Below, in pieces: positions 9,568-17,149 of a stretch of 32,785 nucleotides of DNA. The translations under genes and the position numbers were made by a program. Below the pieces are notes generated by a model that saw only the letters and a program-made list of their open reading frames with translations, had not been told where the DNA came from and did not search any database. Source of the DNA: Ruminococcus sp. (GTDB taxonomy: Bacteria; Bacillota; Clostridia; Oscillospirales; Ruminococcaceae); assembly GCA_017543595.1 (NCBI GenBank), contig JAFYFU010000082.1:1-32785 (forward strand), read 5' to 3'. Numbering within the stretch: position 1 is the first letter of the stretch; every line of letters begins with the position of its first letter.

Positions 9568-9571
9568 GCTT

Positions 9572-10129
9572 ATGAAAAATAAAATTGAAAACAATTCAAA
9601 TCCTGATTTAAAACAACGGATTATTTTTGTAACCGGAATTATTTTCATTGCTGCGGGATTGTCTGTTTTGGGTTTTTTCGGTGTCAGGAAAATTTACAGG
9701 GAGTATCGGAAATTTCAATTAATGCGTGAAAATGTCGTTGTGGAAATACCGAGCGTAAATATAAAAGCTCCCGTTCTTGAAGGAACTGAAAACGAAATAC
9801 TTTCACAGGCAACAGGGCATTTTAACAATACGGGTGATGTCGGAGCAGGAAATTACTGTATCGCAGGTCACAGCAGTACAATATACAAGGAATATTTCAA
9901 CAACCTGAAAAAAGTCAGCACAGGAGATGAAATTTTTCTTTACGATAAGCAAAAAAATAAATATGTGTACGTAATTGATGATATTTTTATCGTAGAGCCG
10001 AACGAAACTTGGATATTACAGGATTTTGATGATGTAAGAGTAACTTTGGTGACCTGTACAGATGACGGAACACAAAGACTTACAGTCGTGGGAAAATTAT
10101 CCGACAATAAAAAACAGTCGGAAAAATAA
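9572..10129 (+). CDS. Membrane sortase (class D/E-like transpeptidase)
   Basis: One N-terminal transmembrane anchor near residues 17-38 is followed by an extracellular sortase domain. The catalytic triad is complete: H100 in AGHS, C162 in TLVTCT and R169 in QRLTV. Sortases cleave a C-terminal sorting motif and join the protein to the peptidoglycan or to a pilin. The short domain (185 residues in total) and the TLVTC signature fit class D or E better than the long class A or C forms. No LPxTG-type substrate is encoded in the window, so the substrate is elsewhere; a scaffoldin is a natural candidate (inference). The start is only four bases after the CotH gene with no strong ribosome site, implying translational coupling. 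Confidence 0.88.
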   Translation: MKNKIENNSNPDLKQRIIFVTGIIFIAAGLSVLGFFGVRKIYREYRKFQLMRENVVVEIPSVNIKAPVLEGTENEILSQATGHFNNTGDVGAGNYCIAGHSSTIYKEYFNNLKKVSTGDEIFLYDKQKNKYVYVIDDIFIVEPNETWILQDFDDVRVTLVTCTDDGTQRLTVVGKLSDNKKQSEK

Positions 10130-10136
10130 TTTTTTT
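10098..10136 (+). terminator. Probable terminator of the lipoprotein-cotH-sortase operon
   Basis: TCCGAC and GTCGGA can form a short stem over the last codons of the sortase gene, followed by a run of T from 10130. The stem is short and the loop long, so it is a modest terminator. Confidence 0.45.
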
Positions 10137-10137
10137 C

Positions 10138-10166
10138 TTGACATTTAGGATATACAATGATATAAT
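10138..10166 (+). promoter_or_regulatory. Consensus sigma-A promoter of the queuosine operon
   Basis: A perfect TTGACA (10138-10143) and a perfect TATAAT (10161-10166) are separated by 17 bases. Transcription should start near 10173, leaving about 160 bases of leader before queD. A promoter this strong usually needs downstream control, which the leader appears to supply. Confidence 0.92.
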
Positions 10167-10186
10167 ATTATCTGTAAGTTTTTTAC

Positions 10187-10314
10187 CGACAGTTCGTTTG
10201 CGCTATCCTGTCGTAAAACAAAACCAAGGCTGGCTATAAAAAATAACGGCATAAAAAGCCGTTTGTTTTCGTACGTGTTTTTAGCTGTGCCTTTAAAAAA
10301 AGGCGCAGTTTTTT
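10187..10314 (+). promoter_or_regulatory. preQ1-I-like riboswitch with antiterminator and terminator
   Basis: The leader opens with stem CGACAG/CTGTCG (10187-10192 with 10208-10213). Its 15-base loop ends in C10207, the place where type I preQ1 aptamers use a cytosine to read the ligand. The A-rich tail 10214-10229, ending in CCAAGG, resembles the aptamer tail and can pair as a pseudoknot (10197-10200 with 10225-10228). A small hairpin follows at 10245-10263. The bases just after the aptamer (10228-10242) can pair with 10277-10291, which are the 5' half of the terminator at 10285-10314. Ligand binding should sequester GG 10228-10229, favour termination and switch the que genes off. The match to the preQ1-I class is by eye; class III was considered. 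Confidence 0.68.
10285..10314 (+). terminator. Intrinsic terminator in the que leader (attenuator)
   Basis: A ten-pair stem, CTGTGCCTTT with AAAGGCGCAG, has a four-A loop and is followed by six T. It stands about 17 bases before the queD start, between promoter and first gene. It can therefore only work as a conditional terminator for the riboswitch-like leader. Confidence 0.9.
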
Positions 10315-10331
10315 ATTGAAAGGGTGATAAT

Positions 10332-10751
10332 ATGTACTGTCTTAAAACATCAGCGGCTTTCGACAGCGCACATTTCCTCAGCGGATATAACGGAAAATGC
10401 GCCAATATTCACGGTCATCACTGGATAATTGAAGTTGTTGTCCGTTCGGAAAATTTGCAGGACAGCGGTGAAAAGCGTGGCATGATTTTAGATTTCGGAG
10501 ATTTGAAAAAAACTGTCAGGTCACTTGCGGACAGTTTCGACCATGTACTTATATATGAAAAAAATTCACTGAAAGCCAAAACAATTGAGGCTCTTGAATC
10601 GGAAAATTTCAGGTTAAAGGAAGTTTCGTTCAGACCTACTGCCGAAAATTTTGCAAAATATTTTTTTGATGTTCTCAAATCATCGGATTTGCCCGTCAAA
10701 AACGTTACAGTCTATGAAACCCCCGAAAACTGCGCTGTATATGAGGAGTGA
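10332..10751 (+). CDS. queD: 6-carboxy-5,6,7,8-tetrahydropterin synthase QueD
   Basis: It converts dihydroneopterin triphosphate to 6-carboxytetrahydropterin, the second step of queuosine and preQ0 synthesis. The 139-residue length is normal. Zinc ligands H14, H27 and H29 and catalytic C23 are visible in SAHFLSGYNGKCANIHGHH. A conserved FDH follows near residue 70, and a glutamate in ETPEN near the C-terminus is expected to bind the pterin. Ribosome site GAAAGGGTG precedes the ATG. It is the first gene after the riboswitch-like leader and overlaps the start region of queE, so regulation by preQ1 is expected for the whole operon. The family is PTPS-like, but the gene order makes QueD the clear choice. 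Confidence 0.95.
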   Translation: MYCLKTSAAFDSAHFLSGYNGKCANIHGHHWIIEVVVRSENLQDSGEKRGMILDFGDLKKTVRSLADSFDHVLIYEKNSLKAKTIEALESENFRLKEVSFRPTAENFAKYFFDVLKSSDLPVKNVTVYETPENCAVYEE

Positions 10752-10756
10752 TAAAT

Positions 10757-11416
10757 ATGTTTCCCGTAGTTGAAAAATTTGTAAGCATTAACGGAGAGGG
10801 CGCACACGCAGGCGAAATATCTGCCTTTATTCGTTTCAGGAAATGTAATCTCAACTGCGCTTACTGCGATACACGCTGGGCTAATTCAGACAACGCAGAA
10901 GCTGAAATGATGTCCGCCGAGGAACTCGCAGAATGGGTAAAAGAAAGCAATGTTAAAAATGTTACTCTTACGGGCGGAGAACCCCTCTTGCAGTCAGATA
11001 TATCCGAACTTACGGATATTCTCATAAAAAACGGCATAAGAACCGAAATCGAAACAAACGGCAGTATATTAATTAAAAATCTTTCGGAACGTGAACTCAG
11101 ACCCGTTTTTACAATGGACTATAAATGCCCGTCAAGCAATATGGAAAAACATATGTGCCTTGAAAATTTCAAGTATTTACAGTGCCATGATACTGTTAAA
11201 TTTGTTGTCGGAAATCATGAGGATATGCTCCGTGCGGAAGAAATAATTAAAAAATATTCTCTCGGTTCGGTCTGCCATGTTTATTTCAGCCCTGTTTTCG
11301 GGAGCATTGACCCTGCGGAAATGGTAAATTTTACAATAGAAAGACATATGAATGATGTAAGGATTCAGCTCCAAATGCATAAATTTATCTGGAATCCTTT
11401 AAAGAGGGGAGTGTAA
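10757..11416 (+). CDS. queE: 7-carboxy-7-deazaguanine synthase QueE (radical SAM)
   Basis: A radical SAM enzyme that rearranges 6-carboxytetrahydropterin into 7-carboxy-7-deazaguanine. The iron-sulfur motif CxxxCxxC is C30-NLN-C34-AY-C37. The TGGEP motif for SAM binding is in TLTGGEPLL, and a substrate-side INGEG segment lies near residues 11-15. The 219-residue length fits the compact Gram-positive QueE type. ATG 10757 is chosen because GAGGAG lies eight bases before it; GTG 10748 would add three residues and overlap the queD stop. The next gene starts one base after the stop region, consistent with a single transcript. Confidence 0.95.
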   Translation: MFPVVEKFVSINGEGAHAGEISAFIRFRKCNLNCAYCDTRWANSDNAEAEMMSAEELAEWVKESNVKNVTLTGGEPLLQSDISELTDILIKNGIRTEIETNGSILIKNLSERELRPVFTMDYKCPSSNMEKHMCLENFKYLQCHDTVKFVVGNHEDMLRAEEIIKKYSLGSVCHVYFSPVFGSIDPAEMVNFTIERHMNDVRIQLQMHKFIWNPLKRGV

Positions 11417-11417
11417 A

Positions 11418-11978
11418 ATGGATAAAAAAGCCATTGAATATCATGTTCTCGGATTGATTAAGGCTATCGGAGAAGACCCCGAAAGAGAGGGTCTGCGTGA
11501 AACTCCCCGCAGAGTTGCAAATATGCTCGAAGAAGTCCTTGAAGGTATAAATTATACGAATCACGAAATAGCCGAAATGTTCGGGAAAACTTTCACGGCG
11601 GATTACGGCGAATCCGAAAATACTGTCGTAATGAAAGATATAACTGTTTTCAGTTACTGCGAACATCACCTTGCGCTTATGTATGATATGACGGTGAATG
11701 TCGCATACATTCCGCATGGTAAAGTCCTCGGTCTCAGCAAAATCGCCCGTATATGCGATATGGCGGCTAAACGTCTGCAATTGCAGGAGCGTCTTGGCAG
11801 AGATATTGCCGAAATAATTTCAGAGGCAGCGGATACCCCCGATGTTGGCGTGAAAATTCTCGGCTCTCACAGTTGTATGACGGCAAGAGGCATAAAAAAT
11901 GCATCATCTCGCACCGAAACACGCACCTATACGGGAGAATTTAAAAACAGACAGGATTTACAGAAACTTTTAGATTAA
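11418..11978 (+). CDS. folE: GTP cyclohydrolase I FolE
   Basis: It opens the purine ring of GTP to give dihydroneopterin triphosphate, the feedstock for QueD and also for folate. Motif SYCEHHLA gives zinc ligands C81 and H84, and C153 in [10 protein letters not shown] is the third ligand, so this is the zinc-dependent FolE1 type. Length 186 is normal. GAGGGGAG precedes the ATG closely after queE. Its place inside the que operon suggests that it is dedicated to queuosine. Whether a second folE for folate exists elsewhere cannot be seen here. Confidence 0.96.
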   Translation: MDKKAIEYHVLGLIKAIGEDPEREGLRETPRRVANMLEEVLEGINYTNHEIAEMFGKTFTADYGESENTVVMKDITVFSYCEHHLALMYDMTVNVAYIPHGKVLGLSKIARICDMAAKRLQLQERLGRDIAEIISEAADTPDVGVKILGSHSCMTARGIKNASSRTETRTYTGEFKNRQDLQKLLD

Positions 11979-12010
11979 TTATAATTTTCTGATTTAAATA
12001 AGGAGATATT

Positions 12011-12688
12011 ATGAAAGCACTTGTTTTATTCAGCGGCGGAGTTGACAGCACAACCTGTCTTGCTATCGCTGTAAAAAAATACGGTGCAGGAGAAGTTCTT
12101 GCACTTTCAATAAGCTACGGTCAGAAACATTCCCGTGAAGTAATTGCCGCAAAAGAATTAGCGGAATTTTACGGCGTTGAACATAAAATACTTGATTTGT
12201 CCGTAATATTTGAAGGCTCTGACTGCTCACTGCTTGTAAATTCAGATAAAGAAATTCCAAAGGAAAGCTACGCAGAACAGCTTGAAAAAAACAACGGCTC
12301 TCCCGTTTCAACATATGTGCCGTTCAGAAACGGCTTATTCCTCGCATCTGCGGCAAGTATAGCACTTTCAAGGGGATGTACGGAAATATATTACGGCGCA
12401 CATTCGGACGATGCCGCAGGAAATGCTTATCCCGATTGCAGTAAGGATTTTAACGATTCGATAAACCGTGCAATATTTATAGGGAGCGGAAATGTGTTGA
12501 ATGTTGTTGCCCCGTTTATCGGCATGAATAAAGCTGATGTTGTAAAAACAGGTCTTGAATTGAATGTTCCCTATGAGAAAACATGGAGCTGTTATGAGGG
12601 AAATGAAAAACCTTGCGGTGTCTGCGGAACGTGCCGTGACAGAATAGCCGCTTTCAGGGCTAACGGCATACAAGACCCTGTTTTATAA
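12011..12688 (+). CDS. queC: 7-cyano-7-deazaguanine synthase QueC
   Basis: An ATP-dependent ligase that turns 7-carboxy-7-deazaguanine and ammonia into preQ0. The PP-loop motif is FSGGVDST near residues 7-14. The C-terminal zinc site is CYEGNEKPCGVCGTC with four cysteines. The segment YYGAHSDDAAGNAYPDC is typical of the family, and the 225-residue length is normal. The start follows AAGGAG. It is the fourth gene of the operon, and the next gene, queF, is about 160 bases away with a GC-rich hairpin element between. Confidence 0.96.
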   Translation: MKALVLFSGGVDSTTCLAIAVKKYGAGEVLALSISYGQKHSREVIAAKELAEFYGVEHKILDLSVIFEGSDCSLLVNSDKEIPKESYAEQLEKNNGSPVSTYVPFRNGLFLASAASIALSRGCTEIYYGAHSDDAAGNAYPDCSKDFNDSINRAIFIGSGNVLNVVAPFIGMNKADVVKTGLELNVPYEKTWSCYEGNEKPCGVCGTCRDRIAAFRANGIQDPVL

Positions 12689-12710
12689 ATTTGGATTGTT
12701 AAGAAAAATT

Positions 12711-12823
12711 GTGCTTTGCGCTGTATAGGGTGGCTTGGGGGGAATAAGCCGCCTCTTGTGCTGAAAGTGAACGAAGCGAAGCGCAGTGAACGAAAGCACA
12801 AGCCCCAAAAGGCGGCTCCCCCC
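12711..12823. repeat. GC-rich palindromic element between queC and queF
   Basis: In an otherwise A+T-rich stretch lies a strongly folded block. The arms are GGGGGG 12737-12742 with CCCCCC 12818-12823, AGCCGCC 12747-12753 with GGCGGCT 12811-12817, and CTTGTGCT 12755-12762 with AGCACAAG 12795-12802. Competing pairs also exist, namely 12711-12722 with parts of 12780-12799, and GGCTT 12732-12736 with AAGCC 12746-12750. The central loop carries the short repeat AGTGAACGAA twice. No T-run follows, so it is not a normal terminator. It resembles a REP or MITE-like palindromic unit inserted in the operon, or an RNA switch ahead of queF. Confidence 0.7.
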
Positions 12824-12845
12824 ATTTAAAATAAGGAGTATGAAA

Positions 12846-13343
12846 ATGACAGGAAGAAATCAAAATGAAAAGGGAGATATTTCTCTCCTGGGAAACCGTA
12901 ATACTAAATATCCTATGGACTATGCGCCCGAATTGCTGGAAACTTTCCCGAACAAACACCCCGACAATGACTATTTTGTTAAGTTCAACTGCCCCGAATT
13001 TACGTCTTTGTGTCCCATAACGGGTCAGCCCGATTTTGCAACGATATATATATCATATATACCTGATGAGCGTATGGTTGAAAGCAAATCACTTAAATTA
13101 TATCTTTTCTCTTTCAGAAATCATGGGGATTTCCATGAGGACTGCGTTAATATAATCATGAAAGATTTGATTAAACTTATGAACCCGAAATATATTGAAG
13201 TATGGGGAAAATTTCTCCCAAGGGGCGGACTTTCAATAGACCCCTACTGCAATTACGGCAGACCAGATACAAAATGGGAAAAACTCGCATGGGACAGGCT
13301 TGCAAACCATGATATGTACCCTGAAACAGTAAACAACAGATAA
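12846..13343 (+). CDS. queF: NADPH-dependent preQ0 reductase QueF
   Basis: It reduces the nitrile of preQ0 to the aminomethyl group of preQ1, the last free-base step before insertion into tRNA. It is the short bacterial (B. subtilis-like) form, 165 residues. Catalytic C56 lies in [12 protein letters not shown] with D63, the E79-[13 protein letters not shown]/substrate motif is present, and FHED (H97, E98) follows. ATG 12846 is preferred because AAGGAG ends seven bases before it; ATG 12840 is too close to that site, and the frame open upstream is within the palindromic element. It completes the GTP to preQ1 route within one operon. Confidence 0.95.
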   Translation: MTGRNQNEKGDISLLGNRNTKYPMDYAPELLETFPNKHPDNDYFVKFNCPEFTSLCPITGQPDFATIYISYIPDERMVESKSLKLYLFSFRNHGDFHEDCVNIIMKDLIKLMNPKYIEVWGKFLPRGGLSIDPYCNYGRPDTKWEKLAWDRLANHDMYPETVNNR

Positions 13344-13345
13344 TT

Positions 13346-13372
13346 AAAGGGGCTTGCTGAAAGCCCCTTTTT
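13346..13372. terminator. Bidirectional terminator after queF
   Basis: AAAGGGGCTT (13346-13355) pairs with AAGCCCCTTT (13361-13370), with T continuing to 13372. It ends the que operon and also stands at the end of the convergent oxidoreductase gene, although the T-run on that strand is broken. Confidence 0.88.
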
Positions 13373-13374
13373 GA

Positions 13375-13923
13375 TTATATTTTATCTATTGTGTCTGATA
13401 TGATTTTTTCAATGTTTGCACCATAAATGTCAAGACCTGTCGCCTTTATGATTTTTACGTCATTTATTCCGTAGAAATTTTCTGCGAGGGCTTTTACATA
13501 TCCAAAACCATATCCTTCGGGCATATAGTCGCCTCCTGCTGTGGTGATATAATACAGTTCACTGCCTTTGCACAGACCTTTCGGAACTCCTTCGGGAGTG
13601 TAGACAAAAGTTATTCCGAGAACGTTTATCTGTTCGATATACTGTTTTAAAACTGCGGGAAATGACAAATCCCAGTACGGTGCAGCTATAACTATTTTGT
13701 CGGCAGATGCAAAAAGCCTTGCCTGTTCAAACATAGGATTATCGAATTGTTTTTCTGCAATAAGAGAATCCCTTGTCTGTAAAAATTTTTCGTCAACGTT
13801 CGGAAAATCAATTTCTGATAATTTAATTTCTTTTACATCATCGCCGAGTTTTTGCAGAAGTACATCTGCAAGGCATTTTGTCCTTGAATATTTTCTTACA
13901 CAGGCATTAATAAAAAGTATCAT
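13375..13923 (-). CDS. FMN-dependent NAD(P)H oxidoreductase (azoreductase-like, flavodoxin fold)
   Basis: The N-terminus ILFINACVRKYSRT matches the phosphate-binding loop that holds FMN in this fold. The middle segment IVIAAPYWDLSFPAVLKQYIEQI is the typical P-x-W-x-x-S-x-P-A-x-L-K-x-Y-I-D/E signature of NAD(P)H:quinone reductases and azoreductases. TTAGGDYMPEGYGF follows at the usual place for flavin ring contact. Length 182 is close to the family norm. It is probably a homodimer in the cytoplasm that reduces quinones or azo/nitro compounds. It overlaps the upstream hydrolase by four bases and shares its promoter. The true substrate is not evident. Confidence 0.88.
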   Translation of the reverse strand: MILFINACVRKYSRTKCLADVLLQKLGDDVKEIKLSEIDFPNVDEKFLQTRDSLIAEKQFDNPMFEQARLFASADKIVIAAPYWDLSFPAVLKQYIEQINVLGITFVYTPEGVPKGLCKGSELYYITTAGGDYMPEGYGFGYVKALAENFYGINDVKIIKATGLDIYGANIEKIISDTIDKI

Positions 13924-14714
13924 AAAAACCTCCTGAAAAAATCTCCTGCTTTCTGAGGGCAGTCTTTTGCCTCATCATAGACAGCGTGACCATATTCTTT
14001 ATATATATAATATTCAGCGTTGAGTTTTTCGGCAAGTTCAACAGAGGATTCCGCACTGAATATTTTATCGTTTTCTGCTCCGATTACAAATGCGGGGCAT
14101 TTTATATTTCCCGTCATATCGGTTAAACTGTCTATCGCCTCAGCTAAAATAATAAAGTTTTCAATATCCTTATCCGTTGCCATTTTTCCAAATTCGGGGA
14201 ATACAGCTTTATTTTTCAGGTAAAATTTTTCGCTGTATATATTTCTTGCGAATGAGTCCATAAGTTCAGACATATTTTTTTCTTTTGCAAGTTTTATCCA
14301 TTCGTTTATAATTTTCAGGCTGTTTTCCGAAAGTCGGGAGGCTGTCGAACAAAGCACAATCGAATTTACAAGGTCTTTACGCTTTGCGGCAATTGTCTGT
14401 GAAATCATTCCGCCCAGAGAAACACCGTAAATATTCACGGATTTAAGATTCAGAATGTCAAAGACTTCCGCTGTATCATCTGCCATATCGCTTATTGAAT
14501 ATCCTTTTTTGATATCCGAATTTTTATCAAATACATAAACATTAAAGTCAAATGCCAAATCCCTGTACTGTCTTGCAATTGCGTTTGCGTAGGGCATTAC
14601 GCTCATAAGGCTTATTCCGGGGATTATTGCAGCGGGTTGGGCATTTTCCTTTCCGAATCTGAAATATTGCATTTCGATTCTGTCGGTTTTTATTTTTTCG
14701 ATTTTTATTTCCAT
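13920..14714 (-). CDS. Alpha/beta hydrolase
   Basis: It has an alpha/beta hydrolase fold with the nucleophile elbow GVSLGG (serine in VNIYGVSLGGMIS), an acid residue in GAENDKIF and the catalytic histidine in YKEYGHAVYDEA, so the triad looks complete. Length 264 is normal for small esterases and lactone or carbon-carbon hydrolases. There is no signal peptide, so it acts in the cytoplasm. It is the first gene of a two-gene transcript with the flavin oxidoreductase, a pairing that suggests small-molecule or aromatic compound handling (inference). A perfect promoter lies upstream, and the start is supported by GGAGGT on the minus strand. Confidence 0.88.
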   Translation of the reverse strand: MEIKIEKIKTDRIEMQYFRFGKENAQPAAIIPGISLMSVMPYANAIARQYRDLAFDFNVYVFDKNSDIKKGYSISDMADDTAEVFDILNLKSVNIYGVSLGGMISQTIAAKRKDLVNSIVLCSTASRLSENSLKIINEWIKLAKEKNMSELMDSFARNIYSEKFYLKNKAVFPEFGKMATDKDIENFIILAEAIDSLTDMTGNIKCPAFVIGAENDKIFSAESSVELAEKLNAEYYIYKEYGHAVYDEAKDCPQKAGDFFRRFL

Positions 14715-14741
14715 AAGTACCTCCTCTTAAATCTTTTGATA

Positions 14742-14770
14742 ATTATATCATTTTTAATGCATAATGTCAA
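14742..14770 (-). promoter_or_regulatory. Consensus sigma-A promoter for hydrolase-oxidoreductase
   Basis: On the minus strand TTGACA (14765-14770) and TATAAT (14742-14747) are 17 bases apart, both perfect. Transcription should begin near 14735, about 20 bases before the start codon. It is divergent from the promoter of the AraC-type regulator about 65 bases away, so that protein may control both. Confidence 0.88.
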
Positions 14771-14833
14771 GTATAAAGACAGATAAAATAATTATTTCGT
14801 ACAGAATTATCAAAATAATATAATTTATATTTA

Positions 14834-14862
14834 TTGACACAAGTAAGATAAAATATTATAAT
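14834..14862 (+). promoter_or_regulatory. Consensus sigma-A promoter for the AraC-type regulator
   Basis: TTGACA (14834-14839) and TATAAT (14857-14862) lie 17 bases apart, both perfect. The expected transcription start near 14869 is only about 14 bases before the preferred start codon. The mRNA would begin almost with its Shine-Dalgarno sequence. Confidence 0.9.
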
Positions 14863-14882
14863 AATAATCGGGGGTGTGTAAT

Positions 14883-17072
14883 TTGACAAACGGAAGAATA
14901 GCTGTGATTATTTCGGAAATATTTGACCCGCTTGATTATGAACTTTTAAACGGCATATATTCTCAGGCAGAAAAATTAAACTATGACACTGTTGTACTGA
15001 CGGGAATAAGGGATATCAGGCTTGCGGCATATCACAAGATGTTTTCGGAAAAGCTTGACAATATTTATACACTTATAAATTCCGCACATTTTGACGGGAT
15101 TATATTCGTTGCGGAAAGCTTTTATGAAAGCCATACGGAACAGCATATTTTTTCATTAATTGAAAAAACAAATATACCATGCGTTACAATCGGCAGAAAA
15201 TATAAAAATTTCAGGAGCGTATTTCCTAATCAGCGTTTTATTATGCGTAAGATAACGGGACATCTCATAAAAGAACATCATTGCAGAAAATTCGGCTTTT
15301 TAAGCGGAATAAAGGGAGAATACAATTCCGAGGAACGTTTCGCAGGCTTTAAATCCGCCCTTGATTCCGCAGGAATAGCTTTTGATGAAAATAATTTATT
15401 CTATGGGGAGTTCTGGAAATACAAGCCCAAAGAAATAGGGCTTAAAATCGCAGAGAAAAAAGAACTTGACGCAGTGGTCTGTGCAAGCGATTTAATGGCG
15501 GTAAGTCTTTGTGAGGGGCTTGTTTCAGGCGGTGCAAAAATTCCGCAGGATATAAAAATTACGGGCTATGACGGGGAATGTTGCGCTGTTCTGAATACAC
15601 CGAATATCACAACAGCTACGGGCTGTAAATTTGATGAGGGAACACTCGCAGTAAATGAACTTTATAATATTATTAAGGGGGAAAATTTTAAAACTCCCGA
15701 AACATATAAAATCCTTTTCGGAACAAGCTGTGGCTGTAAATCCGATGTGACCTATTCCGACAGTTGGGCAAAGCGTGAACTTCTCAACATAATTAATCAT
15801 CATATGGACAGCGGGAGATATCTGACAGATGATATGACGGAGAAAATCAGCCGTGCAAATTCTTTTGACGAACTTATTGAAATAATCGGAAATTTAGCGG
15901 ATTTTCTTCATGACTGGTACGGGCTTGATATCTGTCTGTGTACGGACTGGAAATTTAATTTTGAAAATCACAACAGTTTCAGAAGTGACGGCTTTTCAGA
16001 TGAAATGCATTTAATCATGGATAAGAGAAGATATGTTCCCGACGGAAAACGGGAAACTTTCCCGACAAAAAATCTCCTGCCGACCCTTGAACGTGAACAC
16101 TCTCCGCTTTTGATTACAATGTCGGCTCTTAATATCGGCAGTCAGGTTCTCGGATATATAGCTTTTCTCTATGACAGACCCGATTTGATAAATTATGATG
16201 CAAGGTTTATGAACTGGAACAGTGCCGTGGCAAACGGATTCAGCCTTATTCAGCAGAAACTCTATGACGAATATAAATCAAGACAGAATATAGTAATGTC
16301 AGTTATAGACCCGATAACAGGCTATTACAATCAAAGAGGATTTCTTGAAAGACTTTCCGAAAGAAAAGATGATAAATTAATTGTCTGGTATTTCGGAATA
16401 TATGAAGAACGCATTTCAAATATTGAAAATAATTATTTTCAGATAATATCAACATCTTTGAGACTGTCCTCAGACCCCTCTGAGGATATATCCGTAATAG
16501 GAAAGAATCTTTTTGCAATTATACTCACCGCAGACGGCGACAATCCCGATAATGTTTCATTCCGCCGTATGCTGAGATTCATGCAGGAGGCTGAAAAAAT
16601 ACAAGGTTTTGACAGATACAGCAAATTCCCCGATATTCTCTCAAAAAGCATACTGATTGACGGCAGGGATAAAAATAAACTGCGGAAAACTGCGGAACTT
16701 GCGGAATCATCAAAATTATGCCTTTCTTCGGGCGAATGTGACAAATTAAAATCCGATTTGCTATGGCTGAGAATTAATATAAAACTTCACCCCGAATCTG
16801 ATTTGACAATTGACGATATGGCAAAATATTTAAATATCAGCCGTACATATTTGCAGAGAATTTATAAAAATCTTTTTGGAATCAGCGCAAAAGAAGATGT
16901 AATCATATCAAGGATTGAAAAAGCAAAATATCTTCTTTCTTTCACATCATCTTCAATAGCGGAAATTTCCGAACAGTGCGGTTACAGTGACGCAAACCAT
17001 TTTATGCGGCAGTTCCGTGAAAGAATCGGATTTACCGCACTTGAATACAGAAAGAAAAATGCATATAAATGA
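14883..17072 (+). CDS. Regulator: LacI-type sensor, degenerate GGDEF-like region, AraC HTH
   Basis: Residues 1 to about 270 match a periplasmic-binding-protein sensor of the LacI/GalR type: RIAVIISEIFDP at the start, KFGFLSGIKG, DAVVCASDLMA, and ITGYDG with a following TTA. A middle region resembling a GAF-like domain follows. From about residue 475, DPITGYYNQRGFLERL looks like the beginning of a GGDEF domain, but no GGDEF motif is present, so it is not a cyclase. The last 100 residues are an AraC double helix-turn-helix, with ISRTYLQRIYKNLFG and IAEISEQCGYSDANHFMRQF. It is likely a sugar-responsive activator. TTG 14883 is preferred over GTG 14874 because GGGGGTG sits seven bases before it. 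Targets are unknown; the adjacent GH genes and the divergent operon are candidates. Confidence 0.88.
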   Translation: MTNGRIAVIISEIFDPLDYELLNGIYSQAEKLNYDTVVLTGIRDIRLAAYHKMFSEKLDNIYTLINSAHFDGIIFVAESFYESHTEQHIFSLIEKTNIPCVTIGRKYKNFRSVFPNQRFIMRKITGHLIKEHHCRKFGFLSGIKGEYNSEERFAGFKSALDSAGIAFDENNLFYGEFWKYKPKEIGLKIAEKKELDAVVCASDLMAVSLCEGLVSGGAKIPQDIKITGYDGECCAVLNTPNITTATGCKFDEGTLAVNELYNIIKGENFKTPETYKILFGTSCGCKSDVTYSDSWAKRELLNIINHHMDSGRYLTDDMTEKISRANSFDELIEIIGNLADFLHDWYGLDICLCTDWKFNFENHNSFRSDGFSDEMHLIMDKRRYVPDGKRETFPTKNLLPTLEREHSPLLITMSALNIGSQVLGYIAFLYDRPDLINYDARFMNWNSAVANGFSLIQQKLYDEYKSRQNIVMSVIDPITGYYNQRGFLERLSERKDDKLIVWYFGIYEERISNIENNYFQIISTSLRLSSDPSEDISVIGKNLFAIILTADGDNPDNVSFRRMLRFMQEAEKIQGFDRYSKFPDILSKSILIDGRDKNKLRKTAELAESSKLCLSSGECDKLKSDLLWLRINIKLHPESDLTIDDMAKYLNISRTYLQRIYKNLFGISAKEDVIISRIEKAKYLLSFTSSSIAEISEQCGYSDANHFMRQFRERIGFTALEYRKKNAYK

Positions 17073-17103
17073 AAAAACGGTCATCTCTCTGTGACCGTTT
17101 TTT
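17072..17103. terminator. Bidirectional terminator between the regulator and GH5
   Basis: A twelve-pair stem, with arms 17072-17083 and 17092-17103, has core CGGTCA/TGACCG flanked by A-run and T-run. It can stop transcription from both convergent genes. Confidence 0.92.
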
Positions 17104-17149
17104 CGTGATTTGTCCTCTATATAATATCACAATGTGCAGAATTGTGATA

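Noticed and set aside
10187-10314. A preQ1 class III riboswitch
   Set aside because: The class III fold was considered because it occurs in related bacteria. The first stem, C-ended loop and A-rich tail fit class I better, and no long third helix could be matched. A covariance model search would decide.
12786-12845. A longer QueF starting within the palindromic element
   Set aside because: The extra residues are not part of QueF proteins, and the frame there is chance coding within the repeat. AAGGAG points to ATG 12846.
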